Positions 16,662 through 24,451 of a stretch of 64,000 bases of DNA are shown in pieces. The notes beneath the pieces are model-generated. The model had not been told where the DNA came from. It saw only the letters and a list, made by a program, of their open reading frames with translations, and made no database searches. Within the stretch, counting starts at the first letter, position 1, and each line of letters begins with the position of its first letter. The position numbers and the translations under genes were made by a program. The stretch lies in contig CABRYP010000003.1 in NCBI GenBank assembly GCA_902475245.1, forward strand, positions 62,001 through 126,000, written 5' to 3'. Source of the DNA: an uncultured Collinsella sp. (GTDB taxonomy: Bacteria; Actinomycetota; Coriobacteriia; Coriobacteriales; Coriobacteriaceae).

Positions 16662-18020
16662 ATGGCCTCATCCGCCCCGCGCGGTCTGCGCTCCGACCAT
16701 GTCGTTACCGTCGGCATCGCCCTGTTCTCGATGCTCTTTGGCGCCGGCAACCTCATTATTCCGCCGCTGCTGGCGCTGCAGGCAGGTTCTGCCACGCCGG
16801 TCGCCATGCTCGGCTTTCTGATTGCAGCCATCGGCCTGCCCGTCATGGGCTTTATCGCTGTCGCGCTCGCCGGTACGGCCCGCGAGCTGGCCGGGCGCGT
16901 GCACCCCAAGTTTGGTGAGTTCTTTGTCGCGGCTGTGTATCTGGCCATCGGTCCGTGCCTGGCCATTCCGCGCACGAGCTCCACGGCGTTCGAAATGCTG
17001 GTGCCGCTGCTACCCGAGGGTGTTTCGCTCGGCACGGCACGTCTGGTGTTTGCCATCGGGTTCTTCGTCGTCGCGTTTGCGCTCACGCTGCGTCCGGGCG
17101 TCATCACGCGCGTGCTTGGTCGCATTACGGGTCCCGCGCTTATCGCGCTCATCGTGCTGGTTGTGGGTGCTGCCGTGATCTCGCCGCTGGGACCGGCTGC
17201 CGCGCCTCAGGCTCCCTACGATGCAGGCGCCGCCGTGCAAGGCTTTTTGACCGGCTACCAGACCATGGACCTGCTCGCGTCGCTCGCCTTTGGCATTATC
17301 ATCGCCGAGACCATCCACGAGCTGGGTGTTACCGATGACAAGCGCGTGGCCTTCGAGATTTCGCGTTCCGGTGTGATCGCCGGCGTGCTCATGGCCGTCA
17401 TCTACTGCGGCCTGGCGCTTGCCGGCATGCAGCTCGGCACGGTTATGCCCGATGCTACTAACGGCGCCGCCATCCTCGCCCGTTCGGCCTCTATGCACTT
17501 TGGTCTTGTCGGCACGGTCGTCGTCTTTGCGATCTTTTTCCTTGCCTGCATGAACGTGTGCATCGGCCTCATCAGCTGCTGCTCGCGTTACTTCTGCGAG
17601 ACGTATGTGGTCGAAGGGGGAGCGGAGGCCTCCGAGGAGGCCATGCGCCGTCCCTTTGCGATTCTCGCCTTTGTGTTCGCGGCGTTTTCGTGCGTGCTCT
17701 CCAATGTGGGCCTCGACGTGATTCTTATGTTCTCGGTGCCCATGCTCAACGCCTTGTATCCCGTTGCCATCGTACTGGTACTGATGGGCCTGGTGCACGG
17801 CTTTTGCGACGCTCATCCGCAGGTGTGGGTGTGGGTCGGCGGCGTGGTTGCTGTGCAGAGTGTGATCACCTCGGTCCGCGATGCGTTCTTTGCGGGCGCG
17901 TGGCTGCCGTTCGATGCACTGCCTCTGGCGGATATCGGTGCCGCGTGGGCGCCGGTTGCCGTGGTTGCCTTTGTGATCGGTCTGCTCCATAGTCGTTTTG
18001 TTGCACATTCGAGGAGCTAA
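16662..18020 (+). CDS. brnQ: Branched-chain amino acid cation symporter BrnQ
   Basis: A 452-residue polytopic membrane protein of the LIVCS family that imports leucine, isoleucine and valine with Na+ or H+. The N-terminal GIALFSMLFGAGNLIIPP segment is the family signature, and the length fits (about 430-450). GAAAGG precedes the ATG at 16662 by seven bases; an in-frame GTG six bases earlier is less well placed. It follows the terminator of the selenium cluster and has no obvious partner; the tRNA-Pro promoter lies directly behind its stop. Confidence 0.9.
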   Translation: MASSAPRGLRSDHVVTVGIALFSMLFGAGNLIIPPLLALQAGSATPVAMLGFLIAAIGLPVMGFIAVALAGTARELAGRVHPKFGEFFVAAVYLAIGPCLAIPRTSSTAFEMLVPLLPEGVSLGTARLVFAIGFFVVAFALTLRPGVITRVLGRITGPALIALIVLVVGAAVISPLGPAAAPQAPYDAGAAVQGFLTGYQTMDLLASLAFGIIIAETIHELGVTDDKRVAFEISRSGVIAGVLMAVIYCGLALAGMQLGTVMPDATNGAAILARSASMHFGLVGTVVVFAIFFLACMNVCIGLISCCSRYFCETYVVEGGAEASEEAMRRPFAILAFVFAAFSCVLSNVGLDVILMFSVPMLNALYPVAIVLVLMGLVHGFCDAHPQVWVWVGGVVAVQSVITSVRDAFFAGAWLPFDALPLADIGAAWAPVAVVAFVIGLLHSRFVAHSRS

Positions 18021-18031
18021 GGCATCAATGC

Positions 18032-18060
18032 TTGCACAGGCGGGGAGTCTCCCCTATAAT
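18032..18060 (+). promoter_or_regulatory. Promoter of the tRNA-Pro/tRNA-Gly unit
   Basis: TTGCAC at 18032-18037 and a perfect TATAAT at 18055-18060 with a 17-base spacer, about 50 bases before tRNA-Pro. This is the clearest vegetative promoter in the window. Confidence 0.85.
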
Positions 18061-18111
18061 TTCCTTCGCTTTGGGACACGCAAGGTTTAGACCTTAGCTG
18101 CTCAACACCTT

Positions 18112-18188
18112 CGGGACGTGGCGCAGTTTGGTAGCGCGCCTGCTTTGGGAGCAGGATGTCGCAGGTTCAAATCCTGTCGTCCCGACCA
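18112..18188 (+). tRNA. tRNA-Pro (anticodon TGG)
   Basis: 77 bases including an encoded CCA. Acceptor CGGGACG pairs with CGTCCCG. The anticodon arm CCTGC-TTTGGGA-GCAGG has TGG in the loop, and the T arm is CAGGTTCAAATCCTG. It is read from the promoter at 18032-18060 together with tRNA-Gly six bases downstream. Confidence 0.95.
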
Positions 18189-18194
18189 TATCTT

Positions 18195-18268
18195 GCGGGC
18201 GTAGTTCAATGGTAGAACCCCAGCCTTCCAAGCTGATGACGCGGGTTCGATTCCCGTCGCCCGCTCCA
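18195..18268 (+). tRNA. tRNA-Gly (anticodon TCC)
   Basis: 74 bases with encoded CCA; acceptor GCGGGCG pairs with CGCCCGC. The anticodon loop CTTCCAA is flanked by AGC/GCT, and the T arm is CGGGTTCGATTCCCG. It is co-transcribed with tRNA-Pro. Confidence 0.95.
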
Positions 18269-18590
18269 TAGGATAGTTTTAACGGCTTTGGCTTCATTTG
18301 GCGCCAGAGTCGTTTTCATATACATGCCGGGGACCCCACATCCCCTCCTAAGTTGCGGTGAAATACGGACTGTTTTTCGGCTTTTATGGCCCATGTAGTC
18401 CGTATTTCACCGCAACTAATTGTAAGGGTGGATTTTGATGCCGTTGGGAGGGTCGTAGCGACCGTCTACCGAGAGTGGAAATATTTTTTGAAGCTCTGAC
18501 CTGCGACGTCAAGCTTTTGGTCAGCTTTTGGCAAGGTATTTAAATGCCGTTCTGCGATAGCGTAAAGGCGTTCACTCGTTCTTGATTGTT
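18269..18590. other. Intergenic stretch after the tRNAs
   Basis: About 320 bases without a gene. It holds repeat A copy 2 (18350-18418) and an AT-richer part with the direct repeat AGCTTTTGG at 18512 and 18523 before the next gene. I see no clear promoter. Confidence 0.5.
18350..18418. repeat. Palindromic repeat family A, copy 2
   Basis: AGTTGCGGTGAAATACGGACT and its complement, 21 pairs, around about 24 bases. It lies behind tRNA-Gly and forms the left border of the accessory patch that ends with copy 3 at 19634-19703, which has the same CGGACT inner arm. Confidence 0.85.
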
Positions 18591-19601
18591 ATGGTGCGGG
18601 TCATGTCCAATAAAGCTAAACATTTTCCGAAGTCATATGCCAAGATGCTGTTTTCCGCTCTCGGGATTCATCATGACGAGCAGCTATTGATAACGACTGA
18701 TCCTTGGGATGAGCGGCGCGCGCGTGAGCTTATGCAGGAAGAGCTTTTAATTCGACTCTATAACCATGTGTACGCCGATCCTGTTTATTGGAGCCACCTT
18801 GACGTGGAAGCCCGCATTTTCCAGCTTGCATCTGCTATTGCGGCCGTCGAACCGGATGCCATTTTCTGCGGTTCAACGGCGGCATTGCTGTATGGTATCG
18901 GCTCTGCTTACTCGCTGCTTAATGCCGTTCAGATGTTGTTGCCGAGATCTACCAGGCGCGATACATATGAGTTCGTTGAGTATCGTCGATGGCGCCCAGG
19001 TGAGTTATGGCGGCTCGGCCCGTTTACGCTGACGGACCCCTATCGGACGGTGGTCGATATTGCCCGCGCGAGTGCATTTCGGTATGCGCTTGGCTACGCC
19101 GATGGATTGGCTCGTGAGTATGATGTCGACCGCGAGGAGCTGCGTGCGTATGCACAGGCCAATTGTCGCGGTTTGCATGGCATCGCCCGTGCGTTTGGCG
19201 TGTTCGAGCATATGGACGGGAGGTCGGATAACGGGGGAGAGTCCGAGGCGCGAGCGGCAATGATCCTTGCTGGAGTCGTTGCGCCTGAGCTTCAGGTTGA
19301 GATTGCTCGACCAGGAAATGCCGGCTATTATCTGGCAGATTATGGTTGGCGGATGCCAGATGGGTCATGGATGTTGGCAGAGCTTCATGGTTTGGGTAAG
19401 TTTGAGGACGAAACTCAAAAAGATTTGGAACATGCTGCGGCAAAAACCTATCGAGCCGCCTTATTGCGCGATGCGAACTTACGTGCCATGGGTCATAACG
19501 TCATTCATTTCAAGCTATCGGACACATATGATGTCGAAGAGTTTGGCGCTATGATGCGCGGCTACGGTATCCCAACTACAAAGCCTTTTGCGGATTCCTG
19601 A
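18591..19601 (+). CDS. AbiEi-antitoxin-like / DUF559-like protein of unknown function
   Basis: About 336 residues, no signal or membrane segment. The middle part (CGSTAALLYGIGSAY, then TLTDPYRTVVDIAR) resembles actinobacterial proteins annotated as type IV toxin-antitoxin AbiEi-like. The C-terminal 110 residues (GESEARAAMI, then YLADYGWRMPDGSW and AELHGLGKF) recall the DUF559/Vsr-like nuclease fold often fused to them, though a convincing catalytic set cannot be confirmed by eye. Base composition is visibly lower in G+C than its neighbours, suggesting transfer. It lies between two copies of repeat A. The start is uncertain: ATG 18591 or 18603, both without a good ribosome binding site. Function unknown; defence or regulation is a guess. 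Confidence 0.6.
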   Translation: MVRVMSNKAKHFPKSYAKMLFSALGIHHDEQLLITTDPWDERRARELMQEELLIRLYNHVYADPVYWSHLDVEARIFQLASAIAAVEPDAIFCGSTAALLYGIGSAYSLLNAVQMLLPRSTRRDTYEFVEYRRWRPGELWRLGPFTLTDPYRTVVDIARASAFRYALGYADGLAREYDVDREELRAYAQANCRGLHGIARAFGVFEHMDGRSDNGGESEARAAMILAGVVAPELQVEIARPGNAGYYLADYGWRMPDGSWMLAELHGLGKFEDETQKDLEHAAAKTYRAALLRDANLRAMGHNVIHFKLSDTYDVEEFGAMMRGYGIPTTKPFADS

Positions 19602-19633
19602 TAGCAGAGACAACCGACTCCGCCGCCCAACAA

Positions 19634-19703
19634 TAAGTTGCGGTGAAATACGGACTAAAGGCTACTCAGAGACATAAAACAGTCCGTATTTCACCGCAAC
19701 TTA
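19634..19703. repeat. Palindromic repeat family A, copy 3
   Basis: TAAGTTGCGGTGAAATACGGACT with complementary AGTCCGTATTTCACCGCAA plus CTTA. It sits between the convergent 18591 gene and the PIN toxin gene and may end transcription from both sides. Confidence 0.85.
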
Positions 19704-19716
19704 GGGTGGGATGGGG

Positions 19717-20193
19717 CTAGTGGCGGGATTGGTGGCGGAGTTTGTCGATGGTGGCGTCGGTGCCGTGGTCGCGGGCGTCGGTGCCGTGACTGTGGGCTTC
19801 GGCTGCGGTTTGGCGCTTTCGGCGGTAATCGATCATGCCTTGGATGATGGGCTTACCAAAGCTCACGACATCATCGTTGTAGATGGCGGTTCGGGCTGCG
19901 AGGAGGCAGTCGGTAAAGTCCATATGGGTCTTGCCAAAAAGTTTGACGGCAAGGGCGACAACGGTGGGCTCGTCGACCATGACGTCATCGAGCAGCCTTT
20001 TCATGGCCGCAGCAATCTCAACGCGGGGAACCTTATAGACGTCGCGCAGCGTGACCACGACGCGCGTGATGATCTCGGGGTAGACGCGAGCGGTGCGCGT
20101 GGCGATGACCTTGGCGGCGCGCGGTGACAGAACTTCGTCGTCGTCAAGCAGGTAGCGTAGGATGACGGTCTCGTCGATGATGGTGCTACTCAT
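19717..20193 (-). CDS. PIN-domain toxin-like protein
   Basis: A protein of 158 residues. Acidic residues expected of a PIN ribonuclease are visible: Asp7 (STIIDETVILRYLL), Glu40, Asp92/Asp95 (HMDFTDCLLAAR) and Asp107/108. Such toxins cleave RNA in type II toxin-antitoxin pairs. The start overlaps the end of the upstream gene by eight bases, so toxin and antitoxin are co-translated. The last 28 residues form a His/Asp-rich tail with a duplicated HGTDA unit that lies outside the PIN fold. Confidence 0.75.
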   Translation of the reverse strand: MSSTIIDETVILRYLLDDDEVLSPRAAKVIATRTARVYPEIITRVVVTLRDVYKVPRVEIAAAMKRLLDDVMVDEPTVVALAVKLFGKTHMDFTDCLLAARTAIYNDDVVSFGKPIIQGMIDYRRKRQTAAEAHSHGTDARDHGTDATIDKLRHQSRH

Positions 20194-20509
20194 GGATATC
20201 TACTTCCTCGGGACCCAAAATCGAATCGTCGCTTTCCGTGGCAAGGTATTCAATCCAGGCATTGCGCTCCTCGGCGCGGCGATTGGGATCTCCGTATGCT
20301 TTGAGCGATCCATAGGCGGCGGTGCCGTCCTTTGAGCGCACGGCGACCGGCTGAAAGGGAAGCTTGCGCATCAAAATGCTCTGCGCGACAAAAAGGCGAA
20401 CGGCCTCGGCAAGCGATGTGCCCATGGCGTCGTAGAGGCGCTCGGCATGCTGTTTGTCCTCTTCGCGAATGCGCACCTGCAGGATGGCTCGTTTTTGAGT
20501 CGATGTCAT
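20186..20509 (-). CDS. RelB/DinJ-type antitoxin
   Basis: A 107-residue protein starting MTSTQKRAILQVRI. The N-terminal 50 residues have the ribbon-helix-helix pattern of RelB/DinJ antitoxins (QVRIREEDKQHAERLYDAMG, then SLAEAVRLFVAQ). The longer C-terminal part would wrap the toxin. GGGAGG lies six bases before the ATG at 20509; a GTG one codon earlier is too close. It is the first gene of the pair with the PIN-type toxin and probably represses their promoter. Pairing of a RelB-type antitoxin with a PIN toxin is seen in other bacteria. Confidence 0.75.
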   Translation of the reverse strand: MTSTQKRAILQVRIREEDKQHAERLYDAMGTSLAEAVRLFVAQSILMRKLPFQPVAVRSKDGTAAYGSLKAYGDPNRRAEERNAWIEYLATESDDSILGPEEVDIHE

Positions 20510-20734
20510 CACTGGCCTCCCTTAATGAGCGTGCAATATGAATAGTCAAATACAGCATCGGCTAATAATTGCCAATTTTATAACAACTACTTTATTGCAC
20601 TAGAGTAATTGAGTCTGAACAATAATACAAACGTACTACATCCTTCAGAAGCGAGCGTGAAATCTTTCGTGGATGTACGCATGTAATACACTCACCTTTA
20701 TAGCTTCTAGAGAATAATTCCAACCTGCCAAAAC

Positions 20735-20760
20735 CCCTGCAATACACCCGTATTGCAGGG
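20735..20760. promoter_or_regulatory. Perfect 11-bp palindrome, candidate operator
   Basis: CCCTGCAATAC and its complement GTATTGCAGGG around four bases, about 50-70 bases before the likely start of the hydrogenlyase transcript. No T-run follows, so an operator is more likely than a terminator. The regulator is unknown. Confidence 0.45.
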
Positions 20761-20823
20761 CCTATGCTCAAGTTTGCCACCTGCAACTGCGTATATTTAG
20801 CCTGTATATCGTTGGAGGAACTC

Positions 20824-20887
20824 TATCGAAGCGCCTGTTTCGCCGCATGCGCTTCGATACGCCGATGCCGGACCACGGGCGGTCCGG
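20824..20887 (+). promoter_or_regulatory. Paired leader hairpins of the formate hydrogenlyase operon
   Basis: Hairpin 1: TATCGAAGCGC (20824-20834) with GCGCTTCGATA (20849-20859). Hairpin 2: CCGGACC (20868-20874) with GGTCCGG (20881-20887). They lie in the probable 5' leader, 53 bases before the first start codon. A molybdenum-cofactor-sensing RNA is conceivable given the genes; I cannot match the motif by eye. Confidence 0.45.
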
Positions 20888-20939
20888 GGCAACGTCGACA
20901 GGGTCTCTCCGGCATGGGATTCAGGAGGGAGTGAACAAC

Positions 20940-21458
20940 ATGGGCAATAAACGAGTCGTGGCTGATTCTTCACGCTGCATTGGGTGCCAAACCTGTATGG
21001 CGGCGTGCATCGAGGCACACGATATTCCCGGCAACATCGCCGCACCTCGCTTGCGCGTAACGCGCACCTACGAGATTTCCGCGCCGGTGGCATGTCACCA
21101 CTGCGAGGACGCTCCGTGCGCCAAGGCCTGTCCTACGGGCGCCTGGTTCTTTGATCCAAAGAACCATCGCATCGGCGTCAACGAGGACAACTGCATCGGT
21201 TGCAAGAGCTGCGTCATGGCATGCCCCTTTGGCGCCGTGAGCGTGGCGACCACGCAGGTCCCCGTCTTGATGGGCGACGTGCGCGTGGGTTCGCAGACTA
21301 AGAGCTTCGTGCTCAAGTGCGACCTGTGCGTGGACCGTCCCGGCGGTCCGGCGTGTGCCGAGGCGTGTCCGACCAAGGGCCTCACCCTGGTAGACGAGGA
21401 GCGTCTGGCAGAACTGACTGCCGAGCGTGCCCGCGCCACCATCGAAAACGAGGCGTAA
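20940..21458 (+). CDS. Four-cluster ferredoxin subunit (HycB/HydN-like)
   Basis: A protein of 172 residues carrying four [4Fe-4S] motifs in the HycB order: CIGCQTCMAAC, CHHCEDAPCAKAC, CIGCKSCVMAC and CDLCVDRPGGPACAEAC. It should carry electrons from FdhF to the hydrogenase, or help FdhF mature as HydN may do. AGGAGG lies 11 bases before the ATG; a GTG nine bases earlier is too close. It opens the hydrogenlyase operon, directly before fdhF, and is one of two such ferredoxins here. Confidence 0.9.
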   Translation: MGNKRVVADSSRCIGCQTCMAACIEAHDIPGNIAAPRLRVTRTYEISAPVACHHCEDAPCAKACPTGAWFFDPKNHRIGVNEDNCIGCKSCVMACPFGAVSVATTQVPVLMGDVRVGSQTKSFVLKCDLCVDRPGGPACAEACPTKGLTLVDEERLAELTAERARATIENEA

Positions 21459-21532
21459 GCGTCGGGCGACAGGCCCAATGATTGTCAAATACGTACCGAT
21501 TAATCGGTAGCAGAGAAAGGAAGGAGGGTGTC

Positions 21533-23755
21533 ATGGAGAAGCATAAAGTGATCTGCCCGTATTGCGGCGCCGGTTGCCAGTTTAACCTCTTGGTCCAAAA
21601 CGGCCAGGTTGTGGGTACCGAACCGCTCAACGGCATCACCAATCAGGGCGAGCTGTGCCTTAAGGGCATGAGCGGCTACGACTTCATTAACGACACCAAG
21701 ATCTTGACTCCTCGCGTACTGCACCCGATGATCCGCCGCACTAAGGGCGCGGATCTTGAGCGCGTAAGCTGGGACGAGGCACTGGATTTCACCGCATCTA
21801 AGATGCAGGCCATAATTGACGAATATGGTCCTAACGCTGTCATGACCACCGGCTCTTCGCGAGGCGGCGGCAATGAGGCGAACTACGTCATGCAGAAGTT
21901 TACGCGTGCGTGCATCGGCACCCACAGCGTGGACAACTGCGCCCGTACTTGACACGGCCCTACTGTCCTCGGTCTGATGGACACGGTTGGTTCAGGTTGC
22001 ATGTCATGCTCCATCCCCGGTATGGAGGATGCGGGCTGCATTTTCCTCTTCGGCTATAACCCTGCCGATTCGCACCCCATCGTCGCAAGGCGTATCGTGC
22101 GAGCCAAAGAAAAGGGTTGCAAGATCATCGTCGCCGACCCGCGCCATATCGAAACCGCGCGTATCGCCGATCTCTACCTTCCGATCAAGAACGGTTGCAA
22201 TGTTGCGTTCCTCAACGCCTTTGCCAACTGTCTGGTCAACGATGGCCTCTACGACAAGGAATTCGTCACCGAGCACACGAACGGCTTTGACGAGTGGTGG
22301 GAGACCATCAAGAACTACACTCCCGAATCCGTACAGGACATCACGGGTGTCGAGCCCGCGTTGATCCACCAAGCTGCCGAGATGTACGCCACGGCGAAGC
22401 TCTCTGCCATCATTGGCTGGGGCATGGGCGTATGCCAGCAGAAGCAGAACCTGAAGACGGTGCACACCATCGCCTCCATCGCCTGCGTTGCCGGCCAGAT
22501 CGGCAAACCCAATTCCGGCCTCGCGCCCGTGCGTGGCCAGAACAACGTCCAGGGCTCCTGCGATATGGGCATGCTGCCCAACCTGTACCCTGGCTACCAG
22601 AAGGTCACCGACCCGGCAGTGCGCGCCAAGTTTGCCAAGGCTTGGGGCGTGCCCGAGGAAAAGCTCCCGCTCGAGGAGGGCTATAAGCTCACCGACCTGG
22701 GCCACCTGGTCGACGAGGGCAAGGTGCACTGCTTCTACAACTACGGCGAGGACCCGGTGCAGACCGAGCCCGATTCGGCCGGTATGCGCAAGACGCTCTC
22801 CGAGCTGGATCTGTTCATTTGCCAGGACATTTTTATGACGCAGACGACCATGCTCGCCGACGTCATCCTGCCCGCTACCTCTTGGGGCGAGCACGAGGGT
22901 GTCTTTACCGCATCCGACCGTAGCTTCCAGCACTTTGACGCGGCCGTTCCGCCCAAGGGCGAGTGCCGTCACGACTGGGAGATCTTCGCGGACCTGTCCA
23001 CGCGCATGGGCTACCCCATGCACTACGACAACACCGAGCAGATCTGGAACGAGTGCATTAGCCTGTGCCCCAACTTTGTGGGCGCAACCTACGAGAAGAT
23101 GGCTCCCGAGGGCGGTTACGCCCAGTGGCCGGTCAAGAGCACCGATGTGAACGACCACGGCACGGCCGACATGTTCGCTGGTGGCAAGTTTACCACCAAG
23201 GACGGCCGCGCCAACCTGATGGCGCACGACTGGGAGGCGCCCTCCGAGCTTCCCGACGATGAGTACCCGCTCATCCTGTGCACCGTCCGCGAGGTCGGCC
23301 ACTACAGCTGCCGTTCGATGACCGGCAACTGCAAGACGCTGGCGCTGCTCGCCGATGAGCCCGGCTTTGTCCGCATGAATCCCGCGGATGCCCAGGCGCG
23401 CGGCATCAAGAACGGCGACATCGTCTCGATTCACAGCCGCCGCGGCCAGGTATACAGCCGCGCCGACGTGAGCGACCGTATCAACAAGGGCACGGTCTAC
23501 ATGACCTACCAGTGGTGGATCGGCAAGTGCAACGAGCTGACCATGCACAAGGTCGACCCGGTCTCGCACACGCCCGAGGACAAGTTCTCCGCCTGCCAGG
23601 TCGACGCTATCGCCGACCAGGTCTGGGCCGAGGGCGAGGTCGAGCGTCAGTACACCGAGCTCAAGCAGGCTCTGGTGGACGCCGCCGCTCCCCAGGACGT
23701 TGAGCCCGGCGCCGCCAAGTTCGACGACGAGACGCACGTGAACCAAATCGTGTAG
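21533..23755 (+). CDS. fdhF: Formate dehydrogenase H, selenocysteine-containing
   Basis: The enzyme oxidises formate to CO2 with Mo-bisPGD and one [4Fe-4S] cluster. Read through TGA 21950-21952, the gene gives one 740-residue protein with Sec exactly at residue 140 in DNCARTUHGPTVLGLM, as in E. coli FdhF, followed by the catalytic His141. Cluster ligands are Cys8, 11, 15 and 42. Without recoding it would appear as two open frames (ending 21952, restarting near 21977). AAGGAGGG lies before the ATG. No Tat signal is present, so it acts in the cytoplasm as part of the hydrogenlyase complex. Confidence 0.96.
21950..21985 (+). promoter_or_regulatory. fdhF SECIS element
   Basis: After the UGA, TGTCC at 21964-21968 pairs with GGACA at 21979-21983 and presents the loop TCGGTCTGAT. 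The GGTCTG loop, about 18 bases after UGA, matches the SelB-binding loop of E. coli fdhF. Confidence 0.85.
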
Positions 23756-23776
23756 TCCCGTTCTCGTTGGCTTTTT

Positions 23777-23820
23777 GGGCCGGGCGTCCCGTACGTTCGG
23801 GAGCCCGGCCCGTTATTTTG
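23777..23820 (+). terminator. Intra-operon hairpin after fdhF
   Basis: Stem GGGCCGGGC with GCCCGGCCC at 23803-23811 and an inner TCCCG/CGGGA, followed by GTTATTTT. It probably weakens transcription into the hydrogenase genes, giving more fdhF than hyf message. Confidence 0.7.
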
Positions 23821-23833
23821 AAAGGAAGTGGGG

Positions 23834-24451
23834 ATGAACCGCTTCATCGATATCAACCCGGAGAGGTGCATCGGCTGCGGAACATGCCAGTCCGCCTGTG
23901 CCGACGCCCACCGGATGCAGGGTCTTCAGGATACGCCGCGCCTGGCGCTCGTGAAGACCGGCGGTATTTCGGCCGCCCTTGCCTGCCACCATTGCGAGGG
24001 TGCCCCCTGCGCCGAGGTTTGCCCGGTGAATGCCATCGAGCACGATGGCGATCGCATCCACGTCAAGGAGCAGGAGTGCATCGGGTGCAGACTGTGCGCC
24101 ATCGCGTGCCCCTTCGGAGCCATCCATCCCGATGGCACGTCTATCGCCGGTGTCGCAGGCATGTGCGACCCGACGCCTTCGTATCCTAAGTCCCTGAGCA
24201 GCCTGCTTACGTGGGCTCCCGGCCAGTACACCTGCGCTGTCAAGTGCGACCTGTGCGCCTTCGATCCGGACGGCCCGCATTGTGTGGCGGCGTGCCCCAC
24301 CAAGGCACTGACCGTCATGGGCGGCGCGGCCGATCGCGAGCTCGACGAGGCCAAGCGCCTGCGCTCGATCGAAAACGGTCCCGTCGTCGACGTTACCGCT
24401 GTGGCCCAGGGCCTGTCCGAGAAAGCAGAAGGGAGCGTAAACAATGGATAG
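23834..24451 (+). CDS. hyfA: Four-cluster ferredoxin subunit (HyfA/HycB-like)
   Basis: A 205-residue protein with four [4Fe-4S] motifs: CIGCGTCQSAC, CHHCEGAPCAEVC, CIGCRLCAIAC and CDLCAFDPDGPHCVAAC. It is the likely electron bridge between FdhF and the hydrogenase arm. The ATG at 23834 has AAAGGAAG before it. Its end overlaps hyfB by eight bases, so it is coupled to the hydrogenase genes rather than to fdhF. Confidence 0.88.
   Translation: MNRFIDINPERCIGCGTCQSACADAHRMQGLQDTPRLALVKTGGISAALACHHCEGAPCAEVCPVNAIEHDGDRIHVKEQECIGCRLCAIACPFGAIHPDGTSIAGVAGMCDPTPSYPKSLSSLLTWAPGQYTCAVKCDLCAFDPDGPHCVAACPTKALTVMGGAADRELDEAKRLRSIENGPVVDVTAVAQGLSEKAEGSVNNG

Larger units (their letters stand above)
20510..20939. 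other. Divergent intergenic region before the formate hydrogenlyase operon
   Basis: About 430 bases, the left half AT-rich. It contains the promoter region of the toxin-antitoxin pair, a strong palindrome at 20735-20760, a TGTATATC box near 20803-20810 that could be a -10 element, and two leader hairpins. No gene is seen. Confidence 0.5.

Noticed and set aside
19711..20127. Plus-strand 138-codon frame opposite the PIN toxin gene
   Set aside because: The minus-strand frame has the PIN acidic residues and an overlap with the antitoxin gene; the plus-strand frame has a low-complexity Gly/Val composition typical of a shadow.
21953..21976. Apparent break between two fdhF fragments, suggesting a pseudogene
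   Set aside because: The break is a single in-frame TGA in the exact Sec140 context with a SECIS hairpin, and selA, selB and tRNA-Sec are present. It is recoded, not broken.
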